Below are positions 1-9,020 of a stretch of DNA of 64,000 bases, piece by piece. This stretch comes from Clostridiales bacterium (GTDB lineage: Bacteria > Bacillota > Clostridia > TANB77 > CAG-508), in assembly GCA_003525075.1 (NCBI GenBank), contig DQFO01000020.1, forward strand, positions 28,728 to 92,727. The letters are read 5' to 3'. Numbering within the stretch: position 1 is the stretch's first letter; each line of letters starts with the position of its first letter. Made by a program: the position numbers and the translations under genes. Under the pieces are notes generated by a model. It searched no databases. It was not told where the DNA came from and saw only the letters and a program-made list of their open reading frames with translations.

Positions 1-26
1 TGCTCTCCCAGCTGAGCTAAGCGACC
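1..26 (-). tRNA. tRNA, 5' part only (runs off the window)
   Basis: Read on the minus strand from base 26, this is a 7-nt acceptor strand, T8-A9, a GCTC/GAGC D stem with an AGCTGGGA loop, and A26. The anticodon lies outside the window, so the amino acid cannot be assigned. The D arm is of the Ala/Val/Phe kind. Confidence 0.85.
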
Positions 27-107
27 ATGTCTTTCGACATTGACTAGTATACTATGTTTTATATAAATTGTCAATACATTTTTTAAAAATTTTTAAATTT
101 TTTTATT

Positions 108-789
108 TTAATTTATAGTAGTACTTGTAACTCCTGAACCTACTACATTTTCTTGTAAAGACCTCCATGTGTTACAACCAATTATTCCATCAACACTTAA
201 CTCTCTTGATGCCTGATATCTTCTTACTGCATTTTGCGTTTGTCCTCCAAAAACACCATCTAATCCACCCGTAGTATATCCTAATGTATTTAAATCATCT
301 TGCGCAACACAAACATAATTTCCTCTTGAATTTTGTTTAATTAAAGGAAATCCTCCTGAAGTACATGCCGCTGTTCCAAATCTTCTATCAAAATGTACCC
401 ATGTTGGTGACAAAGATTCTGGTTCAATATATGTCCACACACCAGAATTTCTAGCACTGTTTCTTAATACTGTTCTTTGTATATTAGTTAATGTTTGCCC
501 AACATCAAATGCTGTTCCAGCATAATGTTGACTCTGATTTCCGATGTCCTCCCTCATATGGGCGTTTAAATGCAAATCCAACATATATAGGAGCACCATA
601 TATATATCTTTGACTATTCCAAGCCTGCATTGTTCTTTTATCAGTCCATAAAATATTACTTTTACTAGAACCTCTAAATTCCCTTACCTTTAATGTTCCA
701 TTGGTATTATATGGCATAGATTCGTTCTCGCCTCTATAATATGTCTCCATTCTATTAGTATCTTGATTATACACTAAAATTTTTGCCAA
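108..789 (-). pseudogene. M15-type peptidase with peptidoglycan-binding domain, frameshifted
   Basis: A cell-wall peptidase split over two frames. The N-terminal part reads from a TTG at 789, seven bases behind a GAAAGGAAGG-type ribosome site. It encodes an M15_3-like fold (LWTDKRTMQAWN, then APIYVGFAFKRPYEGGHR). At about 541-542 the frame breaks. The other frame continues with the zinc-binding motif SQHYAGTAFD (SxHxxGxAxD), then WVHFD, and ends in a PG_binding_1-like repeat (LNTLGYTTGGLDGVFG...VDGIIGCNTW). Removing one G from the GG read at 541-542 on the coding strand joins the halves as GGHRNQSQHY, so this is one gene with a single-base insertion, or an assembly error. The family cleaves D-Ala-containing muropeptide links. 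No signal peptide is visible. It is downstream of the sortase gene but separated from it by a terminator. Confidence 0.8.
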
Positions 790-818
790 AAAAATCCCCT
801 TCCTTTCATAACAAATAA

Positions 819-861
819 AAAAATCTCTATTAATCATATAATATGATTAATAAAGATTTTT
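819..861 (-). terminator. Rho-independent terminator of the sortase gene
   Basis: Perfect 9-bp core ATTAATCAT/ATGATTAAT, extended by imperfect flanks, followed on the minus strand by a run of seven T. It starts three bases after the sortase stop codon. Confidence 0.8.
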
Positions 862-863
862 GT

Positions 864-1607
864 TTATCTTTTTTCTTTACATTTTACTATAACTCTTTGT
901 TGACTATCATCTGTACATGTTATTAATGTAACTTCTCTTCTTCCATTTGTTTTTTGAGTTGTATCTTCAGTATTGCTTGGAGCTACTGTATGAATATCAT
1001 ATACTTCATAATCTATTGTTTTTTCATTTAAATCTGTTATTTGTACTATATCACCAACTTCAAGAGTAGGAACTTTACTAAAAAATCTTTTGTTTCTCCA
1101 GTTATGTCCTACTAAGCATAAATTTCCAACTTCATTAGGATTAGCTCCGTGAAATTTACAAATTGAGACTTTTAAAAGTTCATCTGACCAATGATCTAGT
1201 ATTGCATAATCTACTCCTATTTTTGGAATTACAACTCTTCCTATATAATTATATGTTTTTCCATCTTTAGCAGTATATGTTTTTGCTTGTACTTGAGTTG
1301 ATTGGCTTGAACTTTTTTCTTCTATTGGTTGTTGAAATTCCTGAATATTTGTTGAAACATCTTGTGTTATTTTTACTATTAATGCATTTTCTTCTTGATC
1401 TACAATCGTAGAATCTGCAAACATGTTTTGTAATATGTTATTAGAAACTTCTGATTCTTTATTTCTATCAACTTCAGCATAAATATACATTGTTGATAAA
1501 CATATCATACAAAATAGTGATATAACGAACATCAATTTATACATTTTCTTTTTTCTCTTAAGTTCTGGTGTTACATATATTTTTTCTGTTACCAAAATTT
1601 GGTTCAT
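864..1607 (-). CDS. Sortase (class D/E-like transpeptidase)
   Basis: 247 aa. An unusual cytoplasmic tail of about 24 residues precedes one transmembrane helix (about 25-44). A 60-residue linker follows, then a sortase beta-barrel from about residue 120. The catalytic triad is visible: H168 in LVGHNW, C231 in TLITC and R238 in QQRVIV. Sortases cleave an LPxTG-like signal and attach surface proteins to peptidoglycan or to each other. A possible substrate with an LPHTG signal lies at 28829-29179. The gene follows the 596-aa membrane-anchored protein by 31 bases and is probably the last gene of the lepA transcript. The start has an AAAGGAAGG ribosome site. The sortase assignment is certain; the class is inferred from the TLxTC context and length. 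Confidence 0.9.
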   Translation of the reverse strand: MNQILVTEKIYVTPELKRKKKMYKLMFVISLFCMICLSTMYIYAEVDRNKESEVSNNILQNMFADSTIVDQEENALIVKITQDVSTNIQEFQQPIEEKSSSQSTQVQAKTYTAKDGKTYNYIGRVVIPKIGVDYAILDHWSDELLKVSICKFHGANPNEVGNLCLVGHNWRNKRFFSKVPTLEVGDIVQITDLNEKTIDYEVYDIHTVAPSNTEDTTQKTNGRREVTLITCTDDSQQRVIVKCKEKR

Positions 1608-1638
1608 TTTGCCCTTCCTTTCTACTCTTGTTTAACTA

Positions 1639-3429
1639 TTATTTGTTACTTGGTACAATAGTTATCGTTTCTATAATTCCTGTACTTTTATTATATCCTA
1701 TTGTTATATTATATTTTTCTTCTGAAGATATTTTTTCTAAAATTGCATTTGCTAAATCTGTATTTTGTGTATCTTTTTTTATGTTTAATTTTATACTTTC
1801 TTTTATTTTTTCACTAGATGATGTACTTTCAGATTGTAATGGTGTTATGTCAACGCTTTCAAGATTATTGCTTGCAATTTGAATTAAATCTTTTACACTA
1901 TCTGCTGGAATATCTGTTCCATTATAAAATTCAAATTTGGCATTAAATCTATTTATTTCTTCTTTCGTTACTTGATTATCTGCTGGAGTTTCTGGTTGAT
2001 CTGATGATGTATCATCATCAAAATTTCCTTCACTTATAATTCCTTTTAATGCTGACATTAAATCTTCAGATTTTAATTTTTTTACTAATAAATTATATCT
2101 TTTTAATAAAGTATCTGTATATGCTGTTTTCATTTTATCCACAACTTTTCCTAAAAGTTCAGAACTTAAATTGTTTAATACAACATTATTAGAAGATCCT
2201 AATTCCATTTTTTGTTCTACATTATCTGTTATTGTATTCTTAGCAATAACATTTATATTTACAATTCCTTTATAAAAATCTAAATTCAAATCTGTTGTTT
2301 TATAGTCACTTTCCAATGTTGCTTCTACTGAATATTTATCATCTCCATTAATAATTTCTAAATTCAATGTATATGTTTCTTTTGCATCTGTTGTTTGTTT
2401 ATTTAACACTAATTGTTGATTTATTTCTTTTTCACTATTTAATGTCTCATGTTGTATTTTTAATATATCTTTTCCATCACTATTAGATGTTTCAATAATA
2501 ATTGAGTCCGTTCCTAAATTTATTGATGTTCTAACTATACTCTTATTTTGCTTATATATTGTAACTTTTAAATTTGAAAATTCAGTATCTTCTGCTTGTC
2601 TTAAAAGATTATTAAAATAGTTTTCATATTTCTTTGTATCATTCATCAAATTGCCAACTTTACTCAAAATAATTTCATCATTTTCTAATTCACTTAATAA
2701 TTTAATTACTAAATTTTGAACTTGTAAACTATTTAATTCACAAGAATATGCTGTTGTTTTTAATGTCTGTGAATTAACTGTTATTAATGAATCACTTTTT
2801 TTACTAAATGTTCCATCTGCTAAAGCACTAACTATAATTTGCATATATTTTTGTTTTAATTCTTGGTAATCTTGTTCTGTAAATAATATTCCATCATAAA
2901 ACTCTTTATCATCTTCTATTATACTTTTCATTATTGCTAAATTATCATCTGTTAAATCTAGACCATTTATATTTTTACCTTCATTCAATGTTACAAATTG
3001 ATTGAAAATGTTTGTAAATCTTATTCCATACAAATTCTCTGATTGAATACCTTCTACCTGTACAATACTTCTATCGCCAAATAATATTTGAGCATTTTTG
3101 TAGTTATATTTATCTTCTTTTTGAGTTTTCATATTAATATTTAGATTATTATATCCACTTGAAATTTCTCCACCTTCTGAATATTTAAAATTTACTGATG
3201 TGTTTGTCTCACAATTTGGGTCATTAATTTTATTTTTATAATTTTCTAAAATTTTTGAATCTGCAATTTTTTCTACATTTTCTACAGTTTCTGATATGTA
3301 ATTAAAGAATAATTTTTTATTTCCTTTAAAAATATCTGTTGCTAAAAATAAATATGCAAAAACACCAGCAACAATTGCTACAATTAAAAATATTATAATA
3401 ATTATTATTCCTATTTTTTTACCTCTCAT
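1639..3429 (-). CDS. Membrane-anchored extracellular protein, unknown
   Basis: 596 aa, family not recognised. A short basic start (MRGKK) is followed by one hydrophobic helix (about residues 6-29), then a large polar region rich in Asn, Asp, Lys, Ser and Thr, predicted to be outside the cell. An Asp/Ser/Pro-rich stretch near residue 470 (DDDTSSDQPETPADN) looks like a linker between two domains. There is no lipobox, LPxTG or catalytic motif. The architecture resembles anchored DUF-type proteins of Clostridia, with a shared-ancestry look between the two halves that I could not prove. One base separates it from the upstream rlmB, so co-transcription is very likely. The sortase follows. Start supported by an AAAGGA ribosome site. 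Confidence 0.75.
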   Translation of the reverse strand: MRGKKIGIIIIIIFLIVAIVAGVFAYLFLATDIFKGNKKLFFNYISETVENVEKIADSKILENYKNKINDPNCETNTSVNFKYSEGGEISSGYNNLNINMKTQKEDKYNYKNAQILFGDRSIVQVEGIQSENLYGIRFTNIFNQFVTLNEGKNINGLDLTDDNLAIMKSIIEDDKEFYDGILFTEQDYQELKQKYMQIIVSALADGTFSKKSDSLITVNSQTLKTTAYSCELNSLQVQNLVIKLLSELENDEIILSKVGNLMNDTKKYENYFNNLLRQAEDTEFSNLKVTIYKQNKSIVRTSINLGTDSIIIETSNSDGKDILKIQHETLNSEKEINQQLVLNKQTTDAKETYTLNLEIINGDDKYSVEATLESDYKTTDLNLDFYKGIVNINVIAKNTITDNVEQKMELGSSNNVVLNNLSSELLGKVVDKMKTAYTDTLLKRYNLLVKKLKSEDLMSALKGIISEGNFDDDTSSDQPETPADNQVTKEEINRFNAKFEFYNGTDIPADSVKDLIQIASNNLESVDITPLQSESTSSSEKIKESIKLNIKKDTQNTDLANAILEKISSEEKYNITIGYNKSTGIIETITIVPSNK

Positions 3430-3430
3430 A

Positions 3431-4333
3431 CTAATTTTCCTTTCTTATCCTTTGTTTTACTGCTTCATATACTACTATTCCTGTTGAAACAGAAGCATTT
3501 AAAGATTGAACTTTTCCTTTCATTGGAATTTTTACAAGGAAATCACAATTTTTCTTAACTTTTTCTCCTATTCCTTTTCCTTCATTTCCTATTACAATTG
3601 CTAATGGTCCTGTTAAATCTTGATTATAATAATATTTGTTTGTATCAACAGCTGTTCCACAAACCCATAATCCAGCTTTTTTTAATTCTTCGATTGCATC
3701 TGAAATATTTGTTACTCTTGCTATCTTCATATGTTCAACAGCTCCTGCAGATGCTTTATTTACTGTACTATTTACTGACACTGCTCTTCTCTTTGGAATA
3801 ATTACACCATGTACTCCTGCAGTTTCTGCTGTTCTTATTATTGAACCTAAATTATGTGGATCTTCTATTCCATCTAAAACTATTACAAATGGATCTTCAT
3901 TTCTTTCTTTTGCAACTTCTAAGATATCTGATATTTCTACATATTCAAATGGTGGGACTATTGCAATAACTCCTTGATAGTTTTCCTCTTGCGCCATTTC
4001 ATCCATTTGTTTTTTATCTTTTTCAACAACTATTATTTTTCTTTCTTTTGCAATCCCAAGAATTTTATTTATTGAACCATGTTTTTCTCCTCTTGTTACA
4101 AATATTTTATTAACATCTTTTCCACTTTCTAATAATTCTAAAACTGAATTTCTTCCTTCTATTTGATCATCAAATCTTTTTTCTGCATCTTCTTCTCTTC
4201 TTATTTCTTTACGTTTTTCTTCTTTTCTTCTATCTGTTATCTCCCTTTTTGAATTTTTTCTGTCAGGCATTTTTCTTCTATCTTGACCGCTTCTTCTTTC
4301 ATGTTCTCTTCTTTCAACTCTATTTACTCTCAT
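3431..4333 (-). CDS. rlmB: 23S rRNA 2'-O-methyltransferase, TrmH/SpoU family (RlmB-like)
   Basis: 300 aa. The three SpoU motifs are present: DGIEDPHNLGSIIRTAE (motif 1), IVIGNEGKGI (motif 2) and IPMKGKVQSLNASVS (motif 3). They form the knotted SAM-binding site. An L30e-like substrate-binding domain (about residues 58-130) precedes them. The family methylates the 2'-hydroxyl of G2251 in 23S rRNA. Odd feature: the first ~55 residues are an extra, almost purely charged Arg/Lys/Glu tail (ERREHERRSGQDRRK...), longer than in typical RlmB and probably RNA-binding and disordered. Start has an AAGGAG site. It lies between lepA and the anchored protein, so the operon begins with translation-related genes. 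Confidence 0.9.
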   Translation of the reverse strand: MRVNRVERREHERRSGQDRRKMPDRKNSKREITDRRKEEKRKEIRREEDAEKRFDDQIEGRNSVLELLESGKDVNKIFVTRGEKHGSINKILGIAKERKIIVVEKDKKQMDEMAQEENYQGVIAIVPPFEYVEISDILEVAKERNEDPFVIVLDGIEDPHNLGSIIRTAETAGVHGVIIPKRRAVSVNSTVNKASAGAVEHMKIARVTNISDAIEELKKAGLWVCGTAVDTNKYYYNQDLTGPLAIVIGNEGKGIGEKVKKNCDFLVKIPMKGKVQSLNASVSTGIVVYEAVKQRIRKEN

Positions 4334-4356
4334 AAATTTCTCCTTACTTTTATAAA

Positions 4357-6207
4357 TTATTCTTCATCTAATTTTAGAACTGATAAAAAGGCTTCTTGTG
4401 GCATTTCTACATTTCCTATTTGTCTCATTCTCTTTTTTCCTCTTTTTTGTTTTTCAAGTAATTTTTTCTTTCTTGTAATATCTCCACCATAACATTTTGC
4501 AAGTACATCTTTTCTCATTGCAGATATTGTTTCTCTAGCTATTATTGTACCTCCTACAACTGCTTGTAATGGTATTGCAAATAAATGTCTTGGTATAACT
4601 TCTTTTAGTTTTTCTACCATTTTTTTGCCTCTATCATATGCATTATCTTTAAATACTATAAATGATAATGCGTCAACTGGTTCTCCATTTACATGTATAT
4701 CTAATTTTACAAGATTTGATTTTCTATATTCTTTAAATTCATAATCAAATGATGCATATCCTTTTGTTCTTGATTTTAAACTGTCAAAAAAGTCATATAT
4801 TATTTCATTTAATGGCATTTCATATATTAGTGTTACTCTATTATCATCTAAATATTTCATGTCAATAAATATTCCTCTACGATTTTGACAAATATCCATT
4901 ATATTTCCTATATATTCTTTTGGTGTTATTATGTCTGCTGTAACTATTGGTTCTTCCATATATGAGATTTCTGTTTGTGGTGGCAAATCTGCTGGATTAT
5001 ATACATCAAGTATTTCTCCAGTTGTTTTATGGACTTTATATATAACAGATGGTGCTGTTGTTATTAACCCTAAATCAAATTCTCTATCAAGTCTTTCTTC
5101 AATTATTTCTAAATGTAATAATCCTAAAAATCCACACCTAAATCCAAAACCTAATGCTGCTGATGTTTCTGGCTCATATTCTAATGCTGCATCATTTAAT
5201 TTTAATTTTTCTAATGCTATTTTTAAGTTTTCATATTCACTTCCATCTACTGGATATAATCCACAATATACCATTGGTGTTACTTTTTTATATCCTGGTA
5301 ATGGATTATCTGCTGGATTATTTTTTAATGTTATTGTATCACCAACATGAATATCTGTTAAACTTTTTATACTTGCTGCAATATAACCAACTTCTCCTGC
5401 TTTTATCTCTTTTGTTGGTAAATATTGTCCTGGTGCAAAATATCCTACTTCTGCTATTGTATAAGTTGTACCTGTTGCCATTAGCAATATTTCATCACCA
5501 ACTTTTAATGTTCCATCCATTACTCTTACATATGCTACTGCACCTTTGTAATTATCATAATATGAATCAAATATTAAACATTTGGCTTTTGCATTTTCAT
5601 CACCTTTTGGTGCTGGTAAATCTGTTACAATTCTTTCTAATACTTCTTCTACATTTAGTCCAGATTTAGCTGAAATACATGGTGCATCCATTGCTGGAAT
5701 TCCTATTATATCTTCTATTTCTTTTTTTACTTCATCTGGTCTTGCATTTGGTAAATCTATTTTATTTATAACTGGTAATATTTCCAAATTATTATCTATT
5801 GCTAGATATACATTTGCAAGTGTTTGTGCTTCAACACCTTGACTAGCATCTACTACCAATATTGCTCCATCACATGCTGCTAGACTTCTTGAAACTTCAT
5901 AATTAAAATCAACATGACCTGGTGTGTCTATTAGGTTAAGTGTATATTCTTCTCCATCTTTTGCTTTATATTTCATTCTTACAGCTTGTGATTTAATAGT
6001 TATACCTCTTTCTCTTTCAATATCCATATTATCAAGAATTTGGTCTTCCATTTCTCTTTGAGACAATACTCCAGTTTTTTCTATTAATCTGTCTGCAAGT
6101 GTTGATTTTCCATGGTCTATATGTGCTATTATGCTAAAATTTCTTATTTTATCTTGGCTCATATTATTGTTGTTAGTAATGAATTCTAACATTCTCCTTT
6201 CTCTCAT
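4357..6207 (-). CDS. lepA: Translation elongation factor 4 (LepA)
   Basis: 616 aa GTPase that acts on the ribosome and promotes back-translocation or initiation-complex maturation. G1 AHIDHGKST, G3 DTPGHVDF and G4 NKIDLP are intact. The LepA-specific C-terminal part ends with the basic GGDITRKKKLLEKQKRGKKR segment. The start is uncertain: family members normally begin at MSQDKIRNFS (Met16 here), while the only ribosome site (GAAAGGAG) lies just ahead of Met6 with almost no spacing. A TATAAT at 6224-6229 (minus) is a likely -10 element, with a weak -35. This is probably the first gene of a transcript running through rlmB to the sortase. Confidence 0.95.
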   Translation of the reverse strand: MRERRMLEFITNNNNMSQDKIRNFSIIAHIDHGKSTLADRLIEKTGVLSQREMEDQILDNMDIERERGITIKSQAVRMKYKAKDGEEYTLNLIDTPGHVDFNYEVSRSLAACDGAILVVDASQGVEAQTLANVYLAIDNNLEILPVINKIDLPNARPDEVKKEIEDIIGIPAMDAPCISAKSGLNVEEVLERIVTDLPAPKGDENAKAKCLIFDSYYDNYKGAVAYVRVMDGTLKVGDEILLMATGTTYTIAEVGYFAPGQYLPTKEIKAGEVGYIAASIKSLTDIHVGDTITLKNNPADNPLPGYKKVTPMVYCGLYPVDGSEYENLKIALEKLKLNDAALEYEPETSAALGFGFRCGFLGLLHLEIIEERLDREFDLGLITTAPSVIYKVHKTTGEILDVYNPADLPPQTEISYMEEPIVTADIITPKEYIGNIMDICQNRRGIFIDMKYLDDNRVTLIYEMPLNEIIYDFFDSLKSRTKGYASFDYEFKEYRKSNLVKLDIHVNGEPVDALSFIVFKDNAYDRGKKMVEKLKEVIPRHLFAIPLQAVVGGTIIARETISAMRKDVLAKCYGGDITRKKKLLEKQKRGKKRMRQIGNVEMPQEAFLSVLKLDEE

Positions 6208-6262
6208 ATTATTCGACTATTTTATTATAACATGTTTCTTTGATTTTTTCACTATTTTAGGC

Positions 6263-6290
6263 AAAAAAAGAGAGAATTTTTTATTCTCCC
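6263..6290 (-). terminator. Terminator of the G5/3D protein gene
   Basis: The GAGAAT-ATTCTC stem on the minus strand is followed by seven T, directly after the stop codon at 6292. Confidence 0.8.
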
Positions 6291-6291
6291 T

Positions 6292-7242
6292 TTATTCTAC
6301 TACTGTAACTGGTAAATATCTAACTCCCCATGCTAATGCTTCTGCATGTGAATTCATATATACATCTATTCTATTCCCTTGAATAGCTCCTCCTCTATCT
6401 TCTACAGTATATGTGTATCCACCTATATCTAATTGTGTTCCAAATGAAAATTGGCTAGATGTTGCAACTGTTCTTCCTGCTGTTGCTTTTGTTCCAGATG
6501 CTGTTATTCCATTTGTTTTACCGCAACATTTTGCACAAGAACAATATGCCGTTACTTTAAATATTCTTGTTTCTCCAACTTTATTTCCTGTTGTTTGTGT
6601 TCTTTCATATCCTGCTCTTGATGTTGTTACAATATTTTTTTGTACTTGTACAATTCTATCAATAGGCTCTTTTATAATTTCTTCTGAAAGAACTATTTTT
6701 TCTATTTGTTCGTCATTTTGATATTTTGTTTTATATGTTACTTCTTTTAATCCGTCTTGACCTTGTTGAATTACTCTATTTTTTGTATCTGTTGCACCTT
6801 GTGAGGCATCTTTTGTAATTGTTTCATATGGTATTATTTCTTGTTCTACTTCTATTTTTTCTACTATTGGTGAATATCCTTTTAATATTTCATCTAATGT
6901 TGTCTCAATTCCACTTTCAGAAATTTTGGCAATTTGAACTTCTTGAACGGATTTATTTGTAATAACTATTTTATTACTTTCATTTATATCATCGTCTAAA
7001 CCTGGACTTACTCTTTCGTCTTCTTCTACAAAAATATTATTATCTTCTAATATTTCATATACATTTGTTTTTGATGTTATAACAGACATCTTATATCCAT
7101 TTGCTAAAGTTATTTCAACTGTTCTAATGCTTGTTTCCGTAGCTCTTACAGTTACTCCTAGCAAAAGTATTATTATCAAACTTACTCCAATTATTTTCAT
7201 AATAGAAATAGATGCTTTATCTTTTTTATCCATAAAAATCAT
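6292..7242 (-). CDS. YabE-like cell-wall protein (DUF348, G5 and 3D domains)
   Basis: About 316 aa from the chosen ATG, which sits behind an AGGAGG site; the upstream extension contains the promoter, so a longer start is unlikely. A transmembrane or signal helix (about 15-33) is followed by a DUF348 repeat (VEITLANGYKMSVITSKTNVYEIL), a G5 domain (EEIIKEPIDRIVQV) and a C-terminal 3D domain with the Asp triad (KVTAYCSCAKCCG, EDRGGAIQGNRIDVYM). The order matches Bacillus YabE and Rpf-like enzymes, in which the 3D domain is a lytic transglycosylase-like double-psi barrel. Likely secreted or membrane-tethered and involved in peptidoglycan remodelling or spore outgrowth. Monocistronic, with its own promoter and terminator. 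Confidence 0.88.
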   Translation of the reverse strand: MIFMDKKDKASISIMKIIGVSLIIILLLGVTVRATETSIRTVEITLANGYKMSVITSKTNVYEILEDNNIFVEEDERVSPGLDDDINESNKIVITNKSVQEVQIAKISESGIETTLDEILKGYSPIVEKIEVEQEIIPYETITKDASQGATDTKNRVIQQGQDGLKEVTYKTKYQNDEQIEKIVLSEEIIKEPIDRIVQVQKNIVTTSRAGYERTQTTGNKVGETRIFKVTAYCSCAKCCGKTNGITASGTKATAGRTVATSSQFSFGTQLDIGGYTYTVEDRGGAIQGNRIDVYMNSHAEALAWGVRYLPVTVVE

Positions 7243-7267
7243 AAAACCTCCTTTTAATGACAAAATT

Positions 7268-7296
7268 ATTATACACATTTTTTGTTTTCTTGTCAA
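7268..7296 (-). promoter_or_regulatory. Consensus housekeeping promoter
   Basis: On the minus strand, TTGACA (7291-7296), 17 bases, TATAAT (7268-7273): a perfect sigma-A consensus, about 25 bases upstream of the start at 7242. Confidence 0.85.
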
Positions 7297-7430
7297 ATTT
7301 TTTATTTTTTTGTTATAACCTTCCGTAAGTCTTGACATTACTTGCTAGCATTATATTATATGTTGCTTGTACTGAAAAAATTCCAAAAATTTCTCATTAG
7401 TTTTTTCCATTATTTATTTTAATATTTTTG

Positions 7431-7459
7431 TTGTAAAAAATGTTATTATATGATAATAT
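7431..7459 (+). promoter_or_regulatory. Promoter of lemA-htpX
   Basis: TTGTAA (7431-7436), 17 bases, TAATAT (7454-7459), 22 bases before the lemA ATG. Confidence 0.6.
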
Positions 7460-7481
7460 ATATTCGTAAGGAGGTATTTTT

Positions 7482-8036
7482 ATGGGATGGATTATTTTAA
7501 TAGTTGTTGTATTAATCCTTATATGGATAGTAAGTGTATATAATGGATTAATTTCATCTAGACAAAAAGTTGAAAATGCTTGGAGTCAAATTGATGTACA
7601 ACTACAAAGAAGATTTGATTTAATACCTAATTTTGTAGAAACTGTAAAAGGATATATGACTCACGAGTCTGAGACATTTGAAAAAATAGCAAAATTAAGA
7701 ACATCTTGGGCAAATACTTCTTCAGTTGGAGAAAAAGCAAAATTAGATGGAGAACTTTCAAGCACATTAAAAACAATTATGGCAGTTTCTGAAAATTATC
7801 CTGAATTAAAAGCAAATACAAATTTTGCTGATTTATCTGAAGAATTACGCAACACAGAAAATAAAATTTCTTTTTCTAGACAATTTTATAATGACAGTGT
7901 AACAAGATATAACACAAAATTAGAACTTTTCCCTTCAAATTTAGTTGCTGGAATGTTTAATTTCCAAAAGAAAGAATTATTTGCAGCAGAAAGTGATGAA
8001 GCAAGAAAAAATGTCAAAGTAGATTTTAGTAAATAA
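7482..8036 (+). CDS. lemA: LemA family protein
   Basis: 184 aa, normal family length. An N-terminal membrane helix (residues 3-20) is followed by the LemA helical domain. The signature VYNGLISSRQKVENAWSQID and QLQRRFDLIPNFVETVKGY is plain. LemA proteins are membrane proteins of unclear biochemical role, very often encoded beside an M48 metalloprotease, as here. Strong AAGGAGG site. About 60 bases separate it from the protease gene, and no terminator with a T run is obvious between them, so the two are probably one transcript. Confidence 0.93.
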   Translation: MGWIILIVVVLILIWIVSVYNGLISSRQKVENAWSQIDVQLQRRFDLIPNFVETVKGYMTHESETFEKIAKLRTSWANTSSVGEKAKLDGELSSTLKTIMAVSENYPELKANTNFADLSEELRNTENKISFSRQFYNDSVTRYNTKLELFPSNLVAGMFNFQKKELFAAESDEARKNVKVDFSK

Positions 8037-8095
8037 TGTTAAGGATAGAATTTTTTCTATCCTTTAATATTATAAATTATTAGTAGGAGAAAAAT

Positions 8096-8989
8096 ATGTT
8101 TGAAGATATAAAGAAAAATAAAATAAAATCATGGTTTATAGTTCTATTATTTTTAGCATTTATTGCAGTAATTGTTTATTATATTTGTATGGCTCTAGAT
8201 TTAGGTGAACTTTCTATTATAATTGCCATGATTTTTGCAATTGTATCAACATGGGGCTCATATTATTATAGTGATAAAATTGTTTTAAAATTAAATAATG
8301 CAAGACCTGCAACAAGAGAGGAAGATTTAAAATTAGTAAATATTTTAGATTCCCTAGTTATTTCAGCCGGCTTACCAGAAAAGCCTCAATTATATGTTAT
8401 AGAAGATGCTCAACCAAATGCTTTTGCAACTGGTAGGAATCCAAAACATGCTGTAATATGTGTCACAACTGGTTTATTAGAAAAACTTGACTATTATGAA
8501 CTTGAAGGTGTTTTAGCACATGAAATGTCTCATATTAAAAATTATGATATTCTTTTATCAGCTGTTGTTTCTGTAATGGTAGGATTTGTTGTAATTTTAT
8601 CTGATTGGTTTACTAGAATTTCTTTTTATGGTGGTAGACGTGGACGTGATGGAGATAATGATAATAATGGTAATGCCATTATTATGCTAATTGGATTAAT
8701 ATTCTTAATCTTAGCTCCAATATTTGGTCAGCTTATGCAACTTGCAATTTCAAGAAAAAGAGAATTTTTAGCAGATGCTACTGCTATTGAATTTACTAGA
8801 AATCCAGATGGTTTGATTTCTGCCCTTGAAAAAATTTCAGCTGATCCAAATGAATTAAAAGTTGCTAATAAGGCTACTGAAAATATGTATATTGCAAATC
8901 CTTTTAGAAATAAGAAAAAATCTTCTGATTTGTGGTCTACACATCCAAGTACAGAAGCAAGAATTGAAGCTTTAAGAAATTTGAAATAG
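8096..8989 (+). CDS. htpX: M48 family membrane metalloprotease (HtpX-like)
   Basis: 297 aa. Two N-terminal transmembrane helices (about 12-32 and 39-58), then the zinc protease domain with HEMSH (the HExxH motif) and the third ligand region KREFLADATA. Two more hydrophobic segments flank the catalytic region (SAVVSVMVGFVVILS and IIMLIGLIFLILAPIFG). HtpX degrades misfolded or damaged membrane proteins at the cytoplasmic membrane. The pairing with lemA is a recurrent bacterial arrangement. AGGAG ribosome site. Confidence 0.93.
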   Translation: MFEDIKKNKIKSWFIVLLFLAFIAVIVYYICMALDLGELSIIIAMIFAIVSTWGSYYYSDKIVLKLNNARPATREEDLKLVNILDSLVISAGLPEKPQLYVIEDAQPNAFATGRNPKHAVICVTTGLLEKLDYYELEGVLAHEMSHIKNYDILLSAVVSVMVGFVVILSDWFTRISFYGGRRGRDGDNDNNGNAIIMLIGLIFLILAPIFGQLMQLAISRKREFLADATAIEFTRNPDGLISALEKISADPNELKVANKATENMYIANPFRNKKKSSDLWSTHPSTEARIEALRNLK

Positions 8990-8990
8990 T

Positions 8991-9020
8991 AAAAAAAATT
9001 GCCATAATGGCAATTTTTTT
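8991..9020. terminator. Bidirectional terminator between htpX and gatB
   Basis: AAAAATTGCC-ATAAT-GGCAATTTTT with A and T runs on both sides; it overlaps the gatB stop codon, serving two convergent genes. Confidence 0.9.

Noticed and set aside
33..39. TTCGACA, a single 0A-box match next to the partial tRNA
   Set aside because: A lone heptamer beside a tRNA with no regulated gene in view is expected by chance.
3598..5842. Several plus-strand ORFs opposite rlmB and lepA
   Set aside because: They are antisense to well-identified genes, lack ribosome sites and show the Leu/Ile/Tyr-rich composition of antisense frames in A+T-rich DNA.
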